Shown here: piece by piece, positions 47,913 through 60,436 of the stretch
Position numbering within the stretch: the stretch's first letter is position 1
Layout: each line of letters begins with the position of its first letter
Source of the DNA: Plicaturopsis crispa FD-325 SS-3
Lineage: Eukaryota > Basidiomycota > Agaricomycetes > Amylocorticiales > Amylocorticiaceae
Direction: 5' to 3'
Length of the DNA: 64,000 bases
Assembly: GCA_000827205.1 (NCBI GenBank)
Contig: KN832557.1
Span: 380,493 to 444,492, forward strand
The notes under the pieces: model-generated
Databases searched by the model: none
What the model was told of the DNA's origin: nothing
What the model saw: the letters and a program-made list of their open reading frames with translations, nothing else
Translations under genes and position numbers: made by a program

Positions 47913-48206
47913 TCAGCAAGCAATCCTTCCAGCGCACGCAAACAGAGAATTGAGCGAGGGATCAGAGAAGCCGATGTTTTCATTTTCCCCGCCGCACGCA
48001 CAAACGCGGGACCGGCACACCGTATTCCCAAGACGAGTCAGGCGCACACGTCCCTCTGCCATAAAGACAGAAGTGGGCCCACGAGATAGCGCGCAAAAGA
48101 CGGGACATTCAACGAATGGATGAACTAAATTTTCGTCCTGCAAGACGAATGAATAGGATGCGTACTCACTAGCTGTACACCGCCATGCACATACTCCGCA
48201 GACATG
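47913..48206 (-). CDS. Putative small protein with leader intron (unrecognised)
   Basis: On the minus strand a strong acceptor (CCCCCACCAG at about 48215) is followed 7 nt later by ATG 48201 and MSAEYVHGGVQL. A GTGAGT donor and CTTGCAG acceptor (about 48165-48123) then lead in phase to DENLVHPFVECPVFCALSRG and a Cys-rich end (NTVCRSRVCACGGENENIGF) up to the stop at 47913. A donor GTGAGT at about 48403 could begin the leader intron. The splice signals are good but the protein, about 85 residues, matches no family I know. It may be an untranslated leader or chance. Confidence 0.25.
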   Translation of the reverse strand, partial: HVCGVCAWRCTASEYASYSFVLQDENLVHPFVECPVFCALSRGPTSVFMAEGRVRLTRLGNTVCRSRVCACGGENENIGFSDPSLNSLFACAGRIAC

Positions 48207-49619
48207 TTAAACCTGGTGGGGGAGGGGTTGATTAGCGACCGGTTGCAGATGAGCGTAGACGGTCAAGAGAAAAGGGGAAATCAGATAAATGTAGAGTTTA
48301 TTGGTATAGTTAGGTGTCCACTAGGAGGTTTCCCTCTCATTCGGAAGCAGAACTGTATGTGATCATCACATAGACGACGAAACGTTTGACCGGAAACTAG
48401 ACTCACCATGGAGGCAGACGATATCCAGGCGACAACGGGAAGGAAGACGACGAAGAGAGAAGAAAAACGCGTCGAATTTATACCTGGGAACTGTACAGGC
48501 GAGTTCGCGCTCCGCCCATCGGAGCCTGAACAGGAAAATATTTATATTTTGGTGCGCCACGGAACCTACTCGCGAACGTCGACATCGCTGTCGTCGCCGT
48601 CTGCAATGGTGAGTACGTCTCTGTATATGTTGGCGATGACGATACCTTTCCATTCTCGAGTCGGCGACGTTTATTCGATGAGCCATACTCGCAACATGCA
48701 TCACCAACTGAGCCTTCATTATTTCCTGTCTTTTTCGCGCATCGTTCCGCCTTTTACATGTGCTGATTTGCTCTGCTATTCTTCAGATGTCGCATGGATG
48801 GGTGGTGGGTATCCTTTCCTACCCCAGTGGTTGAAGTGCTTTGCTTGTGACGAGGCTTGTTAGTGGGTGACAGATGGATGACCCTGAAAACTAACACACA
48901 CCACCCGCTGAAGCTTTGCTTTGTGCCGTCCGTTCTTTGGATTTGGACGCCGCGTACTCAACGAATACCTCTCTCTCGCTAGGTCGTCACCTATCACTGC
49001 GACGCTCAGTCATGGATGCTACCTGTGTTTCGGTGAGTGACCATGCCATTTTTATCAGCTTGCTTCTTTCTCTTTGCCCTACGATGTTTTCTATTCATTA
49101 TACAAGCATATGTCCAAGATGTTTATCATCTTTGAAGACACCCATGTTCGTCTGAGGGTCTTACCTGTGGTCCGCCTTGGCTTCTGCTCCAGTTGCTGAC
49201 TATTCTTCTGTGTTTCAGTGTTGCCTTTCCTTACGGGGGAGCACAGCGGACTCTCCGTGGTCTGGTATGTTCTGTACATTTTTCTTACAACACCATGTAT
49301 TTCTGTCGATGCCTATACAATGCCCCATATTGCGCTGTTCAACGTTGAACGTTCCTTGCTGCAGTTTCCGTGAAAGCAAGTACATAACCTGCGTACTGTA
49401 AGTATGTTCGATAGCTTTGCATGACAGCGCCTTCAAAGCATTCTATGCGAGCGTGCCTCCCAACTTTCAAACATCATTCAATGTCTGCAAAATAATTTCT
49501 GTACTTGTACAAATGCCTACTGAATTGTCATGAACGAAAACATACACATCCTGGTCACTATAAGGGAAGAAAGCGCACGCGACTCACGGAGTCGTGAGCG
49601 ACCAATGCCATATAGGCTA
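48207..49619. other. Gene-poor region
   Basis: About 1.4 kb with no supportable coding gene. Its right part must hold the calcineurin 3' UTR. Its left part may be the leader of the putative small gene at 47913. Pyrimidine-rich plus-strand tracts occur near 49000-49100. No repeat or RNA gene recognised. Confidence 0.35.
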
Positions 49620-52153
49620 CTAGCCACCACCAGGCCGACCCCCGTTCGCTTTCTGACCAGGTGTCTCTACACCTTCAATCCCTTCCGGGATGGAATGATC
49701 CTTCCCGTCAAGAGCCGACTGTATCATCGATATGGTGCTCTCGAGACTCCTCCGCCTGTTACTTGGGCTCGTCATTGTCGTGCCCAGACTGGCTTGCCGC
49801 CCATGCCCACGACGGAAGGGAGCAGCCGAGGGCGAGGTTGGCGACGCGGGGGAGCCAGGGGTACCCGGCGTCACGGGGGAAGGTGATGACGATGCAGAAC
49901 CGCTGGAAAGGGCAGCTTCGAGGCCTGATGTGAGACCATTGGCCGAGACGGGCGCAGTGGCGTCCTCTGCCGGTGTCGACGGTTGCGACGCCAGCGCTCT
50001 GCCTTCTTCCGAGTCTGCGTCGAATAATTCAGGTGGGAGACGTTCATTCTCAATGTCCGACTTCCGTCTGTAATGTCAGATCAGCAAACGCCACGAGTTA
50101 CCGAAGGAGGGGTAAAAAGCAAACTTACGCGTCGTCAAAGCCAGTGATTGCATCCTTAATACCCTCAGAACCCAAAGCCAGCGTACCGAAAGGTAGTTTG
50201 GCCGACCCAGAAACATTCTTGAGTTCGGAGACCTTCTCCGATTCCTCACTACAGTTTGAGTCAGTATCTGCAGACGTAGGGATGAAATGAAGACAAACCG
50301 AAGCAGAGCAAACACTCTCGCCATCCGACCAACAGCGAGGATTTTGTTTTTGATGACCTTCCTCCGTTCTCCGGACTCCTCCTGAGACGTTGGCGAGATC
50401 AAGGTCTCTTCTTCTTCTTCCTCCAGCTCTTCCTTCGTGCAGGTATTGAGCACGGCAACCAGCATATCTGTAACTGTTTGCGGGGAGATTCAGATTATTC
50501 CGAGGCAATCTAGGAGGGTATGCACGTACTCTTTTCTCCTACGAAAGGCAAACTCCACGTGAAAACATCCATGAAATTAGGGAGCCAGTAGGGGTGAGGA
50601 GTGCAGTTGAACTGGCGGATGTTCATGACATTGCTTTCGTATTTCAGCACTGCCGCCTTGTTGTTGTAGACGTCGAGATAATTCGGAGCGGAGAAAATGG
50701 TCATGACCGAGGGGAAACCAGTGCTCTTCGTCTTGCGATACATCCGATACCTGTAGAGAAGTAATGAGACACGAGACATGACTCAAAAAAGGGACCAGGA
50801 TACTAACCCAGCGTCTTGGGCCTCATGTGCACGGATGATGGAAAGCAGGTTGTTCCGTTCAAGGAACTGGCAAGCTGCTTGATATCTGATGTTTACGCGT
50901 TAGTATGTATTATTATACCAAGGAAATAAACGAACGTGAAGAAGTAGGAGCATCCGCGGACATGATTGTGTATAAAGCTGTCCGTGATCTTCTCCTGGCC
51001 AAAATCTTCGACTGGGTCGGCCCAGAGAATATCGCACATGAGCCCATGCGTCGGGGGCTCGCGGAAGCGATCGATCTATATGAAACGAGATAAGTTAGAA
51101 TATATGTGAAGCACAAAGCATTAGTGGTGACGGACCGCACGAATATCATCAAGAGTATTGAGCTCAGGCGATAGACCTCCGTGAATACATAAGAATTGCT
51201 TGTTCATCACCGCGGCCAAGGGGAGCGAGCAGAATGACTCCATGCATGCATCGTAAATCCGTTCTGAGTATTTGTGCTTGCCTGAGAGGGAATTGAAGTA
51301 AACATACGAGCCAAGAACTGAGAAGCAATCGGCAGACATACATTCAAGCTTGAAAGTGAAGTAATCCGTTAAATGACGGCATTCGTGGTTACCGCGGAGG
51401 AGAAAGAGGGTATCGGGGTACCAGATTTTGAGTGACCAAAGGTATAGTACACACTTACGGGATAATGGGAATAAGTATATGGGACACTTTACTAGTAACT
51501 AGGAACTGACCTCAATGCTGAAATATCCGCGGTCAACATAGTCGCCTAGGAATAGGTATCTTGTATCGGCGGGGCTCCCGCCGACTTCAAAGAGTTTCAT
51601 CAAATCATACTGTAAATGAACACCCGTCAGCAACCTGCGTTTACACTCAAGAACGACGACTCACATATTGCCCATGAATGTCGCCGCACACTACGGAGGA
51701 CGCGAAATGAACTGATCAGTAGGGCTCACGTTGTGGCGCGATACCCACGCGTACCTGTTATTGGCATATCGACCGCGAGCACATTGGGCTCAGTTCTCAA
51801 GATATCAGTCCCTTTGCTCAAAATCCACATCGCCTGCTGCTCGCTCAGCCTTCCCTCCCTATAAAAGTGGTTCTTCAAGAAGGCGATATCGGGTTTCGAT
51901 GGGTCTTCACGCGAGAAAAACTGGGCCTCGGTGGGGATGGCCATTGCAGGCGCTTGAACCTAGAATGACCAGGAGTAAACTTTCTCTTCGCAGGATTGTC
52001 TGGCATAGAGTGACGTACATCCTTCACTACCCGCTCCTGCGTGCTGATCATGTTCCCGTCGTCGAGTTGGTGTTGAGTAAAGTCGATCTCCGGGATAGGT
52101 GGTTTGTCGACCATCTGGCCGATGGCCCGTTCAATGTGTTGCAGTTTTGACAT
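49620..52153 (-). CDS. CNA1: Calcineurin A, catalytic subunit of calcium/calmodulin-dependent protein phosphatase 2B
   Basis: Calcineurin dephosphorylates Crz1-type factors in response to calcium; in fungi it governs stress tolerance, growth at high temperature and virulence. The start at 52153 gives [20 protein letters not shown]. After [20 protein letters not shown] come the metallophosphatase motifs in order: [68 protein letters not shown], and [16 protein letters not shown] with FSAPNYLD. The calcineurin-B binding helix, the calmodulin-binding [20 protein letters not shown] and the autoinhibitory segment ending [12 protein letters not shown] follow. The tail is rich in Ser/Pro ([15 protein letters not shown]). 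About ten introns. All metal ligands (DxH, GDxVDRG, GNHE) are present. The start was chosen because the in-frame codon upstream is GTG. Confidence 0.96.
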
Positions 52154-52466
52154 AGTTCCTGCTGGTCGTAGCCCAAAGAAATCGCGCACGACCCAAGGAA
52201 ATGTTTGAAAGAAGATGGTAGGAGGGAGAGAGCGTGCAAGTTATGGTGAAAGCTACTTACGGTGTTGCGGCTCAGTTCAAACGCCGCGCTGATTTAGATC
52301 TGGGTCAAGGGAAGCCCGGCTGTACCTGCTGTACCAGCTGTACTGGAGGCGCTGGTCCAGCCTCTCACTGCTCGTGTATATAATATATGTGACTTAGTAG
52401 CTCTCGATGCCTGCCTGTTTCGCTTATAGGTTTTGAATAGAAAGAACAGAACGCCGCTGTTACAGA
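52154..52466. other. Intergenic region, calcineurin promoter
   Basis: About 310 bp between the UNC-50 stop and the calcineurin start, both on the minus strand. No motif assigned. A short CTGTACC/CTGTAC repeat lies at about 52320-52345. Confidence 0.4.
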
Positions 52467-53715
52467 TCATGAACCAAAATATGCTGATAAAACATGCTTC
52501 GCGACATTGAACCCAAGCAATGAGACAACATAACCAGCGAAGAGCGGCAATAATGGTGATAGCAGCAACTCGGATCGAATGAGAAATGGAAGAGCTAGGA
52601 GGGCATGCAGACTGAGTTAGATTGCTAGCAGTCATCGCACAGCAAGGAGTCAGCTTACCGGATAGTCCCAAATACGTCCCGTACATGTATTGTGCAAAGC
52701 TATTCACCAATCCAACATCAGTGAAGATGTCCTAGCGAAAATGCAGGAGGACTCACGCGGCGAGATAAAGACTAGTATGAGATATATGAAAACAGTTAGC
52801 GACTACCCGCCTCACAGAAGGGATTGCAATACGCACGTATTTCCTAGAAACAGGCACACCCAATTCTGTTTTAGCACTATAGGAAGGAGGAATAATTGCG
52901 CCAAATATAGGGTAAGATATAGAGGGAAGAAAGCATTTGTATGGACATCAAACGCATAGGCCCATTCGACAGCGGAGTCAGCCGGTGTCGAATGTGAGGG
53001 CGGGGACAAAAGGACGCGATTCGAGAAGAACCTGCATATCCGTGTAGTGTCATGCATTGCTCATTTATATATGGAACATAAACATACCAAAAGATGGTCG
53101 CTACTACAGCGCCAGTAAGGAGGTAATCTCGAAGTATCATCAAGAGCGCCAACTCAATAGCTCTCCTGATACTATACGAGTATACCACAGACCACGCGAC
53201 CGCCGACACTGACAGAAGATCCTTCAGAACAACAGTAGCGAAGAGGCACTGCGTATGAAACGTACCACAGAGACATGCCCCAATCAAAATGAGCACCGCT
53301 GGATCATCCCTCGCCCATGTATTTTTCGTCTCTGCATCAACAATGTTTCAGCAAAAAATTTCGAGTTGTTCACAAATGTTTTTGAAATCACGTTTGTGGA
53401 AGTACACGTTCCGATAGACCCTACGAGGGGAAACGCAAAGGCTGTGATGAAGGATAAATTGTAGGTTAGCGTGGAGGAGTAACAACACGAGTAGAGGGGC
53501 TCACTAGGTCAAAGTCCATGCGGCTAATTCGAAGTCCTAGAGAGGTCGGTCAGCATATTCCGCTGACCATCGTATACTTTCGGTCTAACCATTTGGTCAA
53601 ACCGATGTAAACGTCGAAATATAAGTGGAATCCTATTCGTCACCGTGGTTGGTGTACGGGGACTAAGGGCATCGTTTCCTGCAAAGTTGGATTGGCTCGT
53701 AGGTAGAACGGACAT
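52467..53715 (-). CDS. GMH1: UNC-50/Gmh1 family Golgi membrane protein
   Basis: UNC-50 proteins are multi-span membrane proteins of the Golgi that interact with Arf-GEF factors and support receptor trafficking. Eight or so small exons assemble in phase: exon 1 53715-53590 (MSVLPTSQSNFAGND...FRRLHRFDQM), exon 2 53536-53505 (DFELAAWTLTY), exon 3 53441-53392 (LCVSPRRVYRNVYFHKQ), then TKNTWARDDPAVLILIGACL, SAVAWSVVYSYSIRRAIELA and LLMILRDYLLTGAVVATIFW, then FFSNRVLLSPPS and EWAYAFDVHTNAFFPLYLTL then YLAQLFLLPIVLKQNWVC, NTLYLAAFAQYMYGTYLGLS, and ALPFLIRSELLLSPLLPLFA ending KHVLSAYFGS. The RRL-RF-QMDFE, WARDDPA and FDVHTNAFFPL blocks are diagnostic. About five membrane helices. No damage. Confidence 0.93.
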
Positions 53716-53950
53716 CTGGCCAGCCGCTGGGCGTCGGAATAGAGAGTGTGGGGAGGACAGCTTGGCGGCTGTAGAGCTTTGCGCGTAAAGCAGACTTGAG
53801 TTTGTGGCATTGACCGCGGCGTCCTCGTGTCGGCGCGCCGTCGGAGTTCAATTTTAAGCGGCGCTTATATGCCTTGTATTCTCAAAAGTAGCCCTTCGAA
53901 GCGCTGCACGCCACCACCACCAGGCTTTTCCCAGACGATTTCTCTACACT
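53716..53950. promoter_or_regulatory. Divergent promoter UNC-50 / WW-domain gene
   Basis: These 235 bp lie between divergent start codons. A CT-rich stretch and a GGCGCGCCG-like phrase near 53830 are visible; no specific site is claimed. Confidence 0.45.
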
Positions 53951-56900
53951 ATGGACGACGACGCCGAGCAGCTTGACTGGGGAAACGATGAAGAGGAGCA
54001 GCAGCATGGTGGTTCCGTTGAGAGCGCCGAAGTGCGCCGGGGTGCAGATGCAGAGGATGCAGAAGACGCAGTGTCTCTGGGAGGAGACGAGGACGAACCC
54101 GAGTTTTATGCTTACGATGCTCGTGCACAGGACAACACGCCCAGAGGCCGAGCTTCGACGCCTAAGTCGGCTACAATTCCCCAGCCGCAGACCCATAGTC
54201 GGGATCGTCACCACGAGCGTGAACGTTCGATGTCTTCACAGCGGGGACGGACGAGTTCATACCGTCAAAATTCCCCGCAGGCGTCGCCGTCACTTGCCCG
54301 CTCCCAGTCCTTCGGAAAATTGACGCACGCCCTCCCACCCAAACCCGTAGTCTCCAATGTGCCATTTGTGCACCAGCCGCATCTGTCAACGATCGAGGCT
54401 ACCGCTATGGTCGCCAAACGCCACGAACGCGCGAACGGAAAATCTGACTCTGCCGACTCCCTTCCGCCTGACTGGGAGGTTAGGCGACCCAGTAGTGGGC
54501 GTGGTGTCTACTTCTATAATCTCAGAACGCAGGAATCCACCTGGACGCGTCCGGGGACCAAGGATAAAGAACGTGGTCGCTCGGGTAAAATGAATGATCG
54601 CGGTACTCCGACTAAAGTTTCTGAACAGCGGAGCTCCTCTCGCCCAACAAGGCCAGAACATGTCGGTCAACCTTCGACGGGTGATCTCTCGTACGAAGAT
54701 CGTCATTACCGTCCAGGTGGTGAACCCGGCAATGATGGACTTGTAACATCTGAAATCACCCCGTCACAAGTGCCGGACACTCCCCCTCGCTCACCGATAA
54801 TATATGAGAGGGGGCGGTCACCATCTCGAAGTCGGCAGAGGCATTCCCACCGTCAACTTTCTCTGGACGTCCCCTCGAATGACCGGAGTATCAGAACGGA
54901 CTCTGCGCGCGATCCGTCTCGTTTCACAGCTCGCTCTCCAGATCGTCGCTGGGCCGCTTCCCGCGAACCTGTTGCTCTAGGACCTAGTTCAGCCAGCAGT
55001 CGCCACCGAAACGTCGTCTCCAAAATGTCACCTCCACCACAAGAATATCGGAACTACCAAGGTGATGTTGTTTCATCGTCGGCTTCCAGTACGTTATCCG
55101 CATCATCATCCCATCTCTCCACCTCCCGTGTCTGGCGCAATTGCTCCTCCCAAGGCGGAGGGCGCATTTCTTCAAGCGTCTCGAGAAGCCTTGGGGGTCG
55201 AGTCGCGTATCCACTTCTCCTTTGCTCGGCCTCTTCCCCAAATCGACTCCAGGACGCTCATCATGGATCCCTCTGTTCTTCCCCGCTTCCCATCCCCCTT
55301 TTCATATTTTAGGACACAGATCTCCGCCGCCTCATCTTCACGAAGCGAAGCCGCCACCATACGAACTTCAAACCGTCCCGTCGCTACCGGCGGGAGCTTC
55401 TAAAGCACCGCGGAAGAGTCGGTTTGAGCGACCTCAGCCTCCTCAACAGCCACCACGCGACGTCTATGTGCCAGATGACCTGCTTCCTTCCAGGCGGGAT
55501 GTCGACGCTGATGCTTCCCGCGTTGAGGAAGCGATCCCAAGGCGCTTAACTGATAATCCTGCGTCTAGGAGTGTCGATAATCGCTCGTCGTATGACCCCG
55601 CTCTCGACCGGTCGAATTCGACGCCGCTATCACCCGCTGATATATCACCGGCGGACCAGTCCCGTACGTATCGACCGCTTGAATGCCTAGGTCGCTTGCT
55701 CATTCCTCCTTGTCTGCGCTATCTGCGTATTCCTTCACGTAGGTGCTAAAAAGCGCCAGCCTCTACCTCCCCAGCGCGCAAGGTTCAACGAAATGGCGAA
55801 AAACCCTTCGAACCCCTTGCCTTCGCCCCCCGGACCTCCTGCTTCCACGCCTTCGGGCCCCAGAGATGCTGGAAGTACGTCAATGCAAAGATCTGCTAAT
55901 TTTGATAGCAGTATACCTTCAGGTCCCCGCATCCAACCTCCACCTGTTCGCGATGCTAATCACCCTGACTTTGCGCGTGGCGCGAGGGCACCACCTTCTG
56001 GTCCTTCGACTTCAGGTCGTGGTCGTCCTCGCCAGTCGAACGACTTGGCTGTGGGACAACATGCGGCATTCTCTTCTAGGGACGGAAACGCGATGGACGT
56101 CGATCCTGTGCCTTCTCCTGCACCTGATGCTTCTATCAGGGCTAACTCCGGCATGTACGCCGACCGAGAGCAACGTGGTGACGTCAATCCAGATGTCCTG
56201 CCCACAGGCCCTAGAGCGATGGCGAAGAATGTGGCCGGTTCCCAGAATGCGCCTTCAGCATCGAACTCTCCGACTACACCTATGTTTACCCAGCGCAGCA
56301 CGTCGAGCTCCGATCAGCAGAGAGATGTGTCCCCGCCTCGGAATGAGGGATGGGGTCCACGTCGCGGCGGTATTGTAGAACGTCCTCCTCCGCCTCATAT
56401 GTCGGCACCTCCGCCAAGACACGATCCGTCATGGGCGGCTGACGCCCCGAGAGCCCCAGCACGCAACGAGCACACCGGTGGTTGGACACAAAGAGGCCCA
56501 GGTAGTCAACAACCGATGGACGTAAGACAACAGGTAAGAGACCACGGGATGTCCTTCCTATGGCCGACTTGACACTATTCCAACAGGACCGTCGTGATGT
56601 GCCCAACCACCCTCGGCCATCGACAGAGTTTCCACCACCTCCTGCTGGCCCTCATCTCAAACTATCTGGCACTAATAGCATACCGGTGGGCAACAGAAAG
56701 TACCCTACACCACCTGCGTCGCAAGGCCCTCGGCCCGTCCTCGAACCCCGGCGCTCCTTCAGTAGTGCCAACGCGGAGCCCATTCGTGGACCGCCACCGC
56801 GTAGCAATCCTTCGATGAAGGAATCCTATGATCGACCCGTGAGTCCTCGGCTGAAGGGTTCTACAAAATACACGACTCACTGTGACCCCCTTGATAGCCA

Positions 56901-58242
56901 CAGTATAATTCCCGAGTTGTCTCTCCGGTCGAGGCATTCCGGCCCCCGCGAGATGCAGATTGGAGGGCCCCTTCGGCAAGCTATGAACAAGTGAGTAACA
57001 TCGTCCTTGATTTGCTTTAAACGTCACTTACCTCTTTATGTGCACAGCATTTCGAGCGGCGTGCACCACTGCCTCCCTCGCCTCCTATGGATTTACCATC
57101 GAGCTTACCTCCTCGTCCTCGGGGCAACAGCTACCGCGGTTCTTCCAGCTCGGTTCGTGTATCCTTCTGAACCCGACATCTGAATGGATATTGATCGTTT
57201 TGATAGGCCCGGTACGCCCCCATGGGTCACCGCGAGAGCAGGAGTGCATCTCCGCCACGTATTTGGACACCGAGGAAAACTTCACTCTCCCCTCCACCGC
57301 GGGCGGCATATCCAGCAGAGGCACGTTATCGTGATCCAACACCTCCGCCGCCATCAGCAGATCCTTCGCCGCGTTGGGAGCCTTCGTCGTACGTTGCGCA
57401 GAATCCTCCGCGTGACCCAGAGCGCGACCACCGAGAGCACAGCCGGTTCAATGGTAGTCACCACCACAATTCAATGTCGCCAGTTCGACGAAAGCACGAG
57501 GTCAACCCGATGAGGCCAATCGACGAGGATCGCCGGGCTGCCTCCATGAGTCTGGAGGGTCGTCTGAGCGAAAATTATGACGACCGATTTGTCGAAGGTC
57601 CGCATAGGATGCAAGCGCCGTCGATGGCTCGGCGTCGTACTCCAGAGCTTTATCGCGAGCCTTTACCGATGCGACAGGACTACGGTCGTCCTGATGATGT
57701 TGGGGAGCGACGCAGTTGGAATCGCAGCAACGAACCAGAAGGTCGGTGAACACTACGTATGCTTGTACTCAATGCATTCTGACTGTGATACAGGGCCGCC
57801 CTACCATGAACCAGACTCTCAGCGCTCTTCGAAGCCGGTGCGCATTAAGCGTGGCCCTCCCATGTCTACCTCTGGTCCCACAGAGGACGATGGGCGGAGG
57901 CCAGAGCCTGTCGGCTTACGCTCGGAGGGGCGCAGCAGGAGCGCTCAAGATATGCCTCCTGCCTTGCAAATGGGTGACCATCGCGTAGAGAGCCGAAATA
58001 GCGCGTCACTTCTAGAGCGTCTGTCAACGCGAGATGGAGGCAGTCCGGGACCACCCTCGCTACGGGACAGGGTCCAAGTGCCCACGAAGCGTAGTCGTGA
58101 AGACATGGTAGAGGATCCGTTGGGGAGCATGGACGTCGCCTATGACGGCGACGAAGGACTCGACGGCGGGGCCCCCAGGGCAAAGAGGAGAAATCCGAAA
58201 ACGAAACCGAAGAGAGGGAGGAGAGTCGGAGCGGCGTCATGA
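53951..58242 (+). CDS. Large WW-domain, low-complexity RS/Pro-rich protein
   Basis: Starts at ATG 53951 with MDDDAEQLDWGNDEEEQQHG. A single WW domain lies about residues 172-205: LPPDWEVRRPSSGRGVYFYN then LRTQESTWTRPG, with both signature tryptophans, the YFYN aromatics and the closing Pro. The rest, over 1,000 residues, is disordered and rich in Ser, Pro, Arg and Asp, with many SPxR, RSPSRSR and PPPR phrases, as in proteins of RNA splicing or 3'-end processing. Introns at about 55099-55310, 55661-55740, 56533-56586, 56991-57048, 57157-57211 and 57747-57793 connect the frames; those at 55099 and 57157 are the least certain. The end reads KRSREDMVEDPLGSMDVAYD with a basic tail KRRNPKTKPKRGRRVGAAS, likely a nuclear signal. 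Precise function unknown. Confidence 0.7.
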
Positions 58243-58775
58243 AATTAAACCATTCTCGTGTTTTCTTGTCATTGCAAAAGCAGAATCGTTTTATCTTGAT
58301 CTACCACCGACATCCTCGGGCCCCCGTTGCAATGTCCATCAGATTCAGAGCTCAGTTTCTACTTTCCATTGCGCAGCGACAGAGGAGAGCTCGAGGATCC
58401 ACAGCCCTCATCCTCGTGACCTCAGGCCTCTCGACCTCACCTGTCATTGACATAAATCATAGCCTCCACCCAACCTCCACCCTGCCTCTTCCGTTAATAT
58501 TGCAGCCTATCGCAGTCATCGGTTTCCCGCACGTTTTTTTGAGATGCATCATGCAAACGCGGGTGCGCTTTGAATGCTGTGCAACAATGGCAGCCGTGTC
58601 ACTCGACTGCTCCCGTGTACAGGTATTTCGCCCCACATTGATTATCACAATGGCGGCCTTGCACTGGGATATCGAGATACTAAGGCGGTGTTAACCGCTT
58701 CATTGATAGTGATATAAAGACGCTCAGTTGGCTATAACCTGCGTACCGCGTCAGTATCCACACCAATTCCTCGCA
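58243..58775. other. Intergenic region
   Basis: About 530 bp with no gene supported. It holds the terminator of the WW-domain gene and the promoter of the Pro-rich gene. Plus-strand open frames here have no family resemblance. Confidence 0.4.
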
Positions 58776-60089
58776 ATGCTGAACTCCAATAATCCCTTCC
58801 GCGACGCTCAGGATGCACGCCCCCCATATTCGCCGCCAGCTTCACGCCAGGAAGAGGGATACAACGAAAACCATTCGACACATGCGCCGCCTCCGGCATA
58901 TACACCTTCAGCGTACGAGCAGCGCGAGGGTGCCCACGAAACGTATAACTCGGAGGCACCGTTTCCCGCCGATTCAAAATCATACGCTCCTCCAGTCGGG
59001 CCTCCTCCCAGCTCGTCCAACCCGCAGCTTACACCTCAGGCGCAATACCAGAATGAAAGAGGCTTCGGCTCCCCACAGGCTCCAGTAGATCAGCCGATTT
59101 ACCTTGGGGCTCCAGGGGAAGCTCAGCAGGAAAGAGGATTTTCTGGCATGGGGAACAATAACGCGATACGCGTCCCTGCCGGTTCTCCAACGGTCTGGTC
59201 GCGCCCTCCACCGCCGCACTTTTCTTATCAGCCATTCGCGCCGATCGATCTGCAAGGCCACAGAGACCTTAGCCAGGGCTTTCCGCACATGCCCCCTCCT
59301 TCTAACGAGCAACCTCATCCGTTCGCTTCTCACGACGTGTGCCAAGTTGACTGGGAGTGGTACGTTCATAATTCCTTTCCATCGGCCACGGACCGCAAAC
59401 TGAACGGCACTATTGTAGGTTCTTGGGAGACTTGAAGTGGGAAGCAATGAGGCTTGATACGCAGGAAGGCCATAGTGAAGCACCCCGTGAAACTCGGCGC
59501 CCGCATCCGAGGGGGTTGATAGGTAGCTATATATCGTGTTGTTTTCGCATAATAGGCTAATGGTCTTTCCTCCAGGCGTCGCTATATCCTTAGCCGTCGG
59601 CGCGGCCACTGCCAGCAGCAGCAAGCCCACGACCAACCCGATGGCAGTCAATGTCAATTCATGCGCACAACGCGTCGACCAGTGGAATCAGGTCAGTACA
59701 CCCTGCGCGTCGGGCCTCATTTCTCATACTGATACCGTCGTTTGCAGTATTTCTTCAATCCGCGCCGGATGCAGGTCGTACTTGTCAAAGGCCGCGCCGC
59801 TCGCGGAAGGTCCTCGTCGCGCGATTCCTCCTCTTCCTCCTCCTCAAACGACTCGGGGCGACGTAGTCATCGTCGCTCCGGAACGAGTAATCGGCTGGAG
59901 CGCAAGCTGGAAAGGATAGAGGAGAGGCACCAGCGGCGAATGGCAAAACTTGCGCGGAGGGAAGAACGGAGAGAGGAAAGACGGGAAAGGCGAGCACGTC
60001 GTAGGGGGCAGCTTGGAGCAGACGAAGGCAGATATGAGGGGCGCGAAGAAAGTCACAAAGTTTGGTGGGTGTCTGTAGTACCTGTATGA
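58776..60089 (+). CDS. Proline-rich protein with PPxY motif and basic coiled-coil tail
   Basis: Starts at ATG 58776 (MLNSNNPFRDAQDARPPYSP). The first 190 residues are Pro/Gln/Ser-rich and disordered, with APPPAYTPSAYEQ carrying a PPxY motif, a ligand for WW domains. A conserved-looking part follows over three short exons: FLGDLKWEAMRLDTQEGH, a small hydrophobic patch VAISLAVGAATASSSK, and WNQ|YFFNPRRMQVVLVKGR. The end is a strongly basic helix (LERKLERIEERHQRRMAKLA then RREERREERRERRARRR). The W-N-x-Y-F-F-x-P-R-x-M pattern recurs in uncharacterised fungal proteins. Function unknown; a membrane-peripheral or adaptor role is conceivable. Splice sites are good but the junction near 59359 has two options (E or EW). 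Confidence 0.65.
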
Positions 60090-60436
60090 CGCGGTCACTA
60101 CCGTTGGAGAAATCCGAGTCGCCTTTTCCTTGTACTAGCCGCGCGTTTGAGGTTTATTTACTAACACAACGGTACCCCGTCCTCATTTTCACTTGACCAC
60201 CGACTGCGTCCCTTCTGCTCGTATACTTGTCTTTTACTTGCTCTCCAAAGTCGTCCTCTCGCAACTTGCCTCAGGCTGTTCCTTCAAATCTCCGTCCAGC
60301 CGGCAACTAAATGATAAAGCAACCACGCGAGATAATTGACCGGGGTACTCGATCACTTTCGATCGCTTGGCTTGCACACACGCCGTCACCTTGCTGTTTT
60401 GCCATATCTCGTTTGTTACAGTCGCCATTATCGGTC
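60090..60436. promoter_or_regulatory. Sin3 upstream region
   Basis: About 350 bp before the chosen Sin3 start. An in-frame ATG at 60311 would add 42 residues of non-conserved character ([20 protein letters not shown]...), so I treat that part as leader, but it could be translated. Confidence 0.4.
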
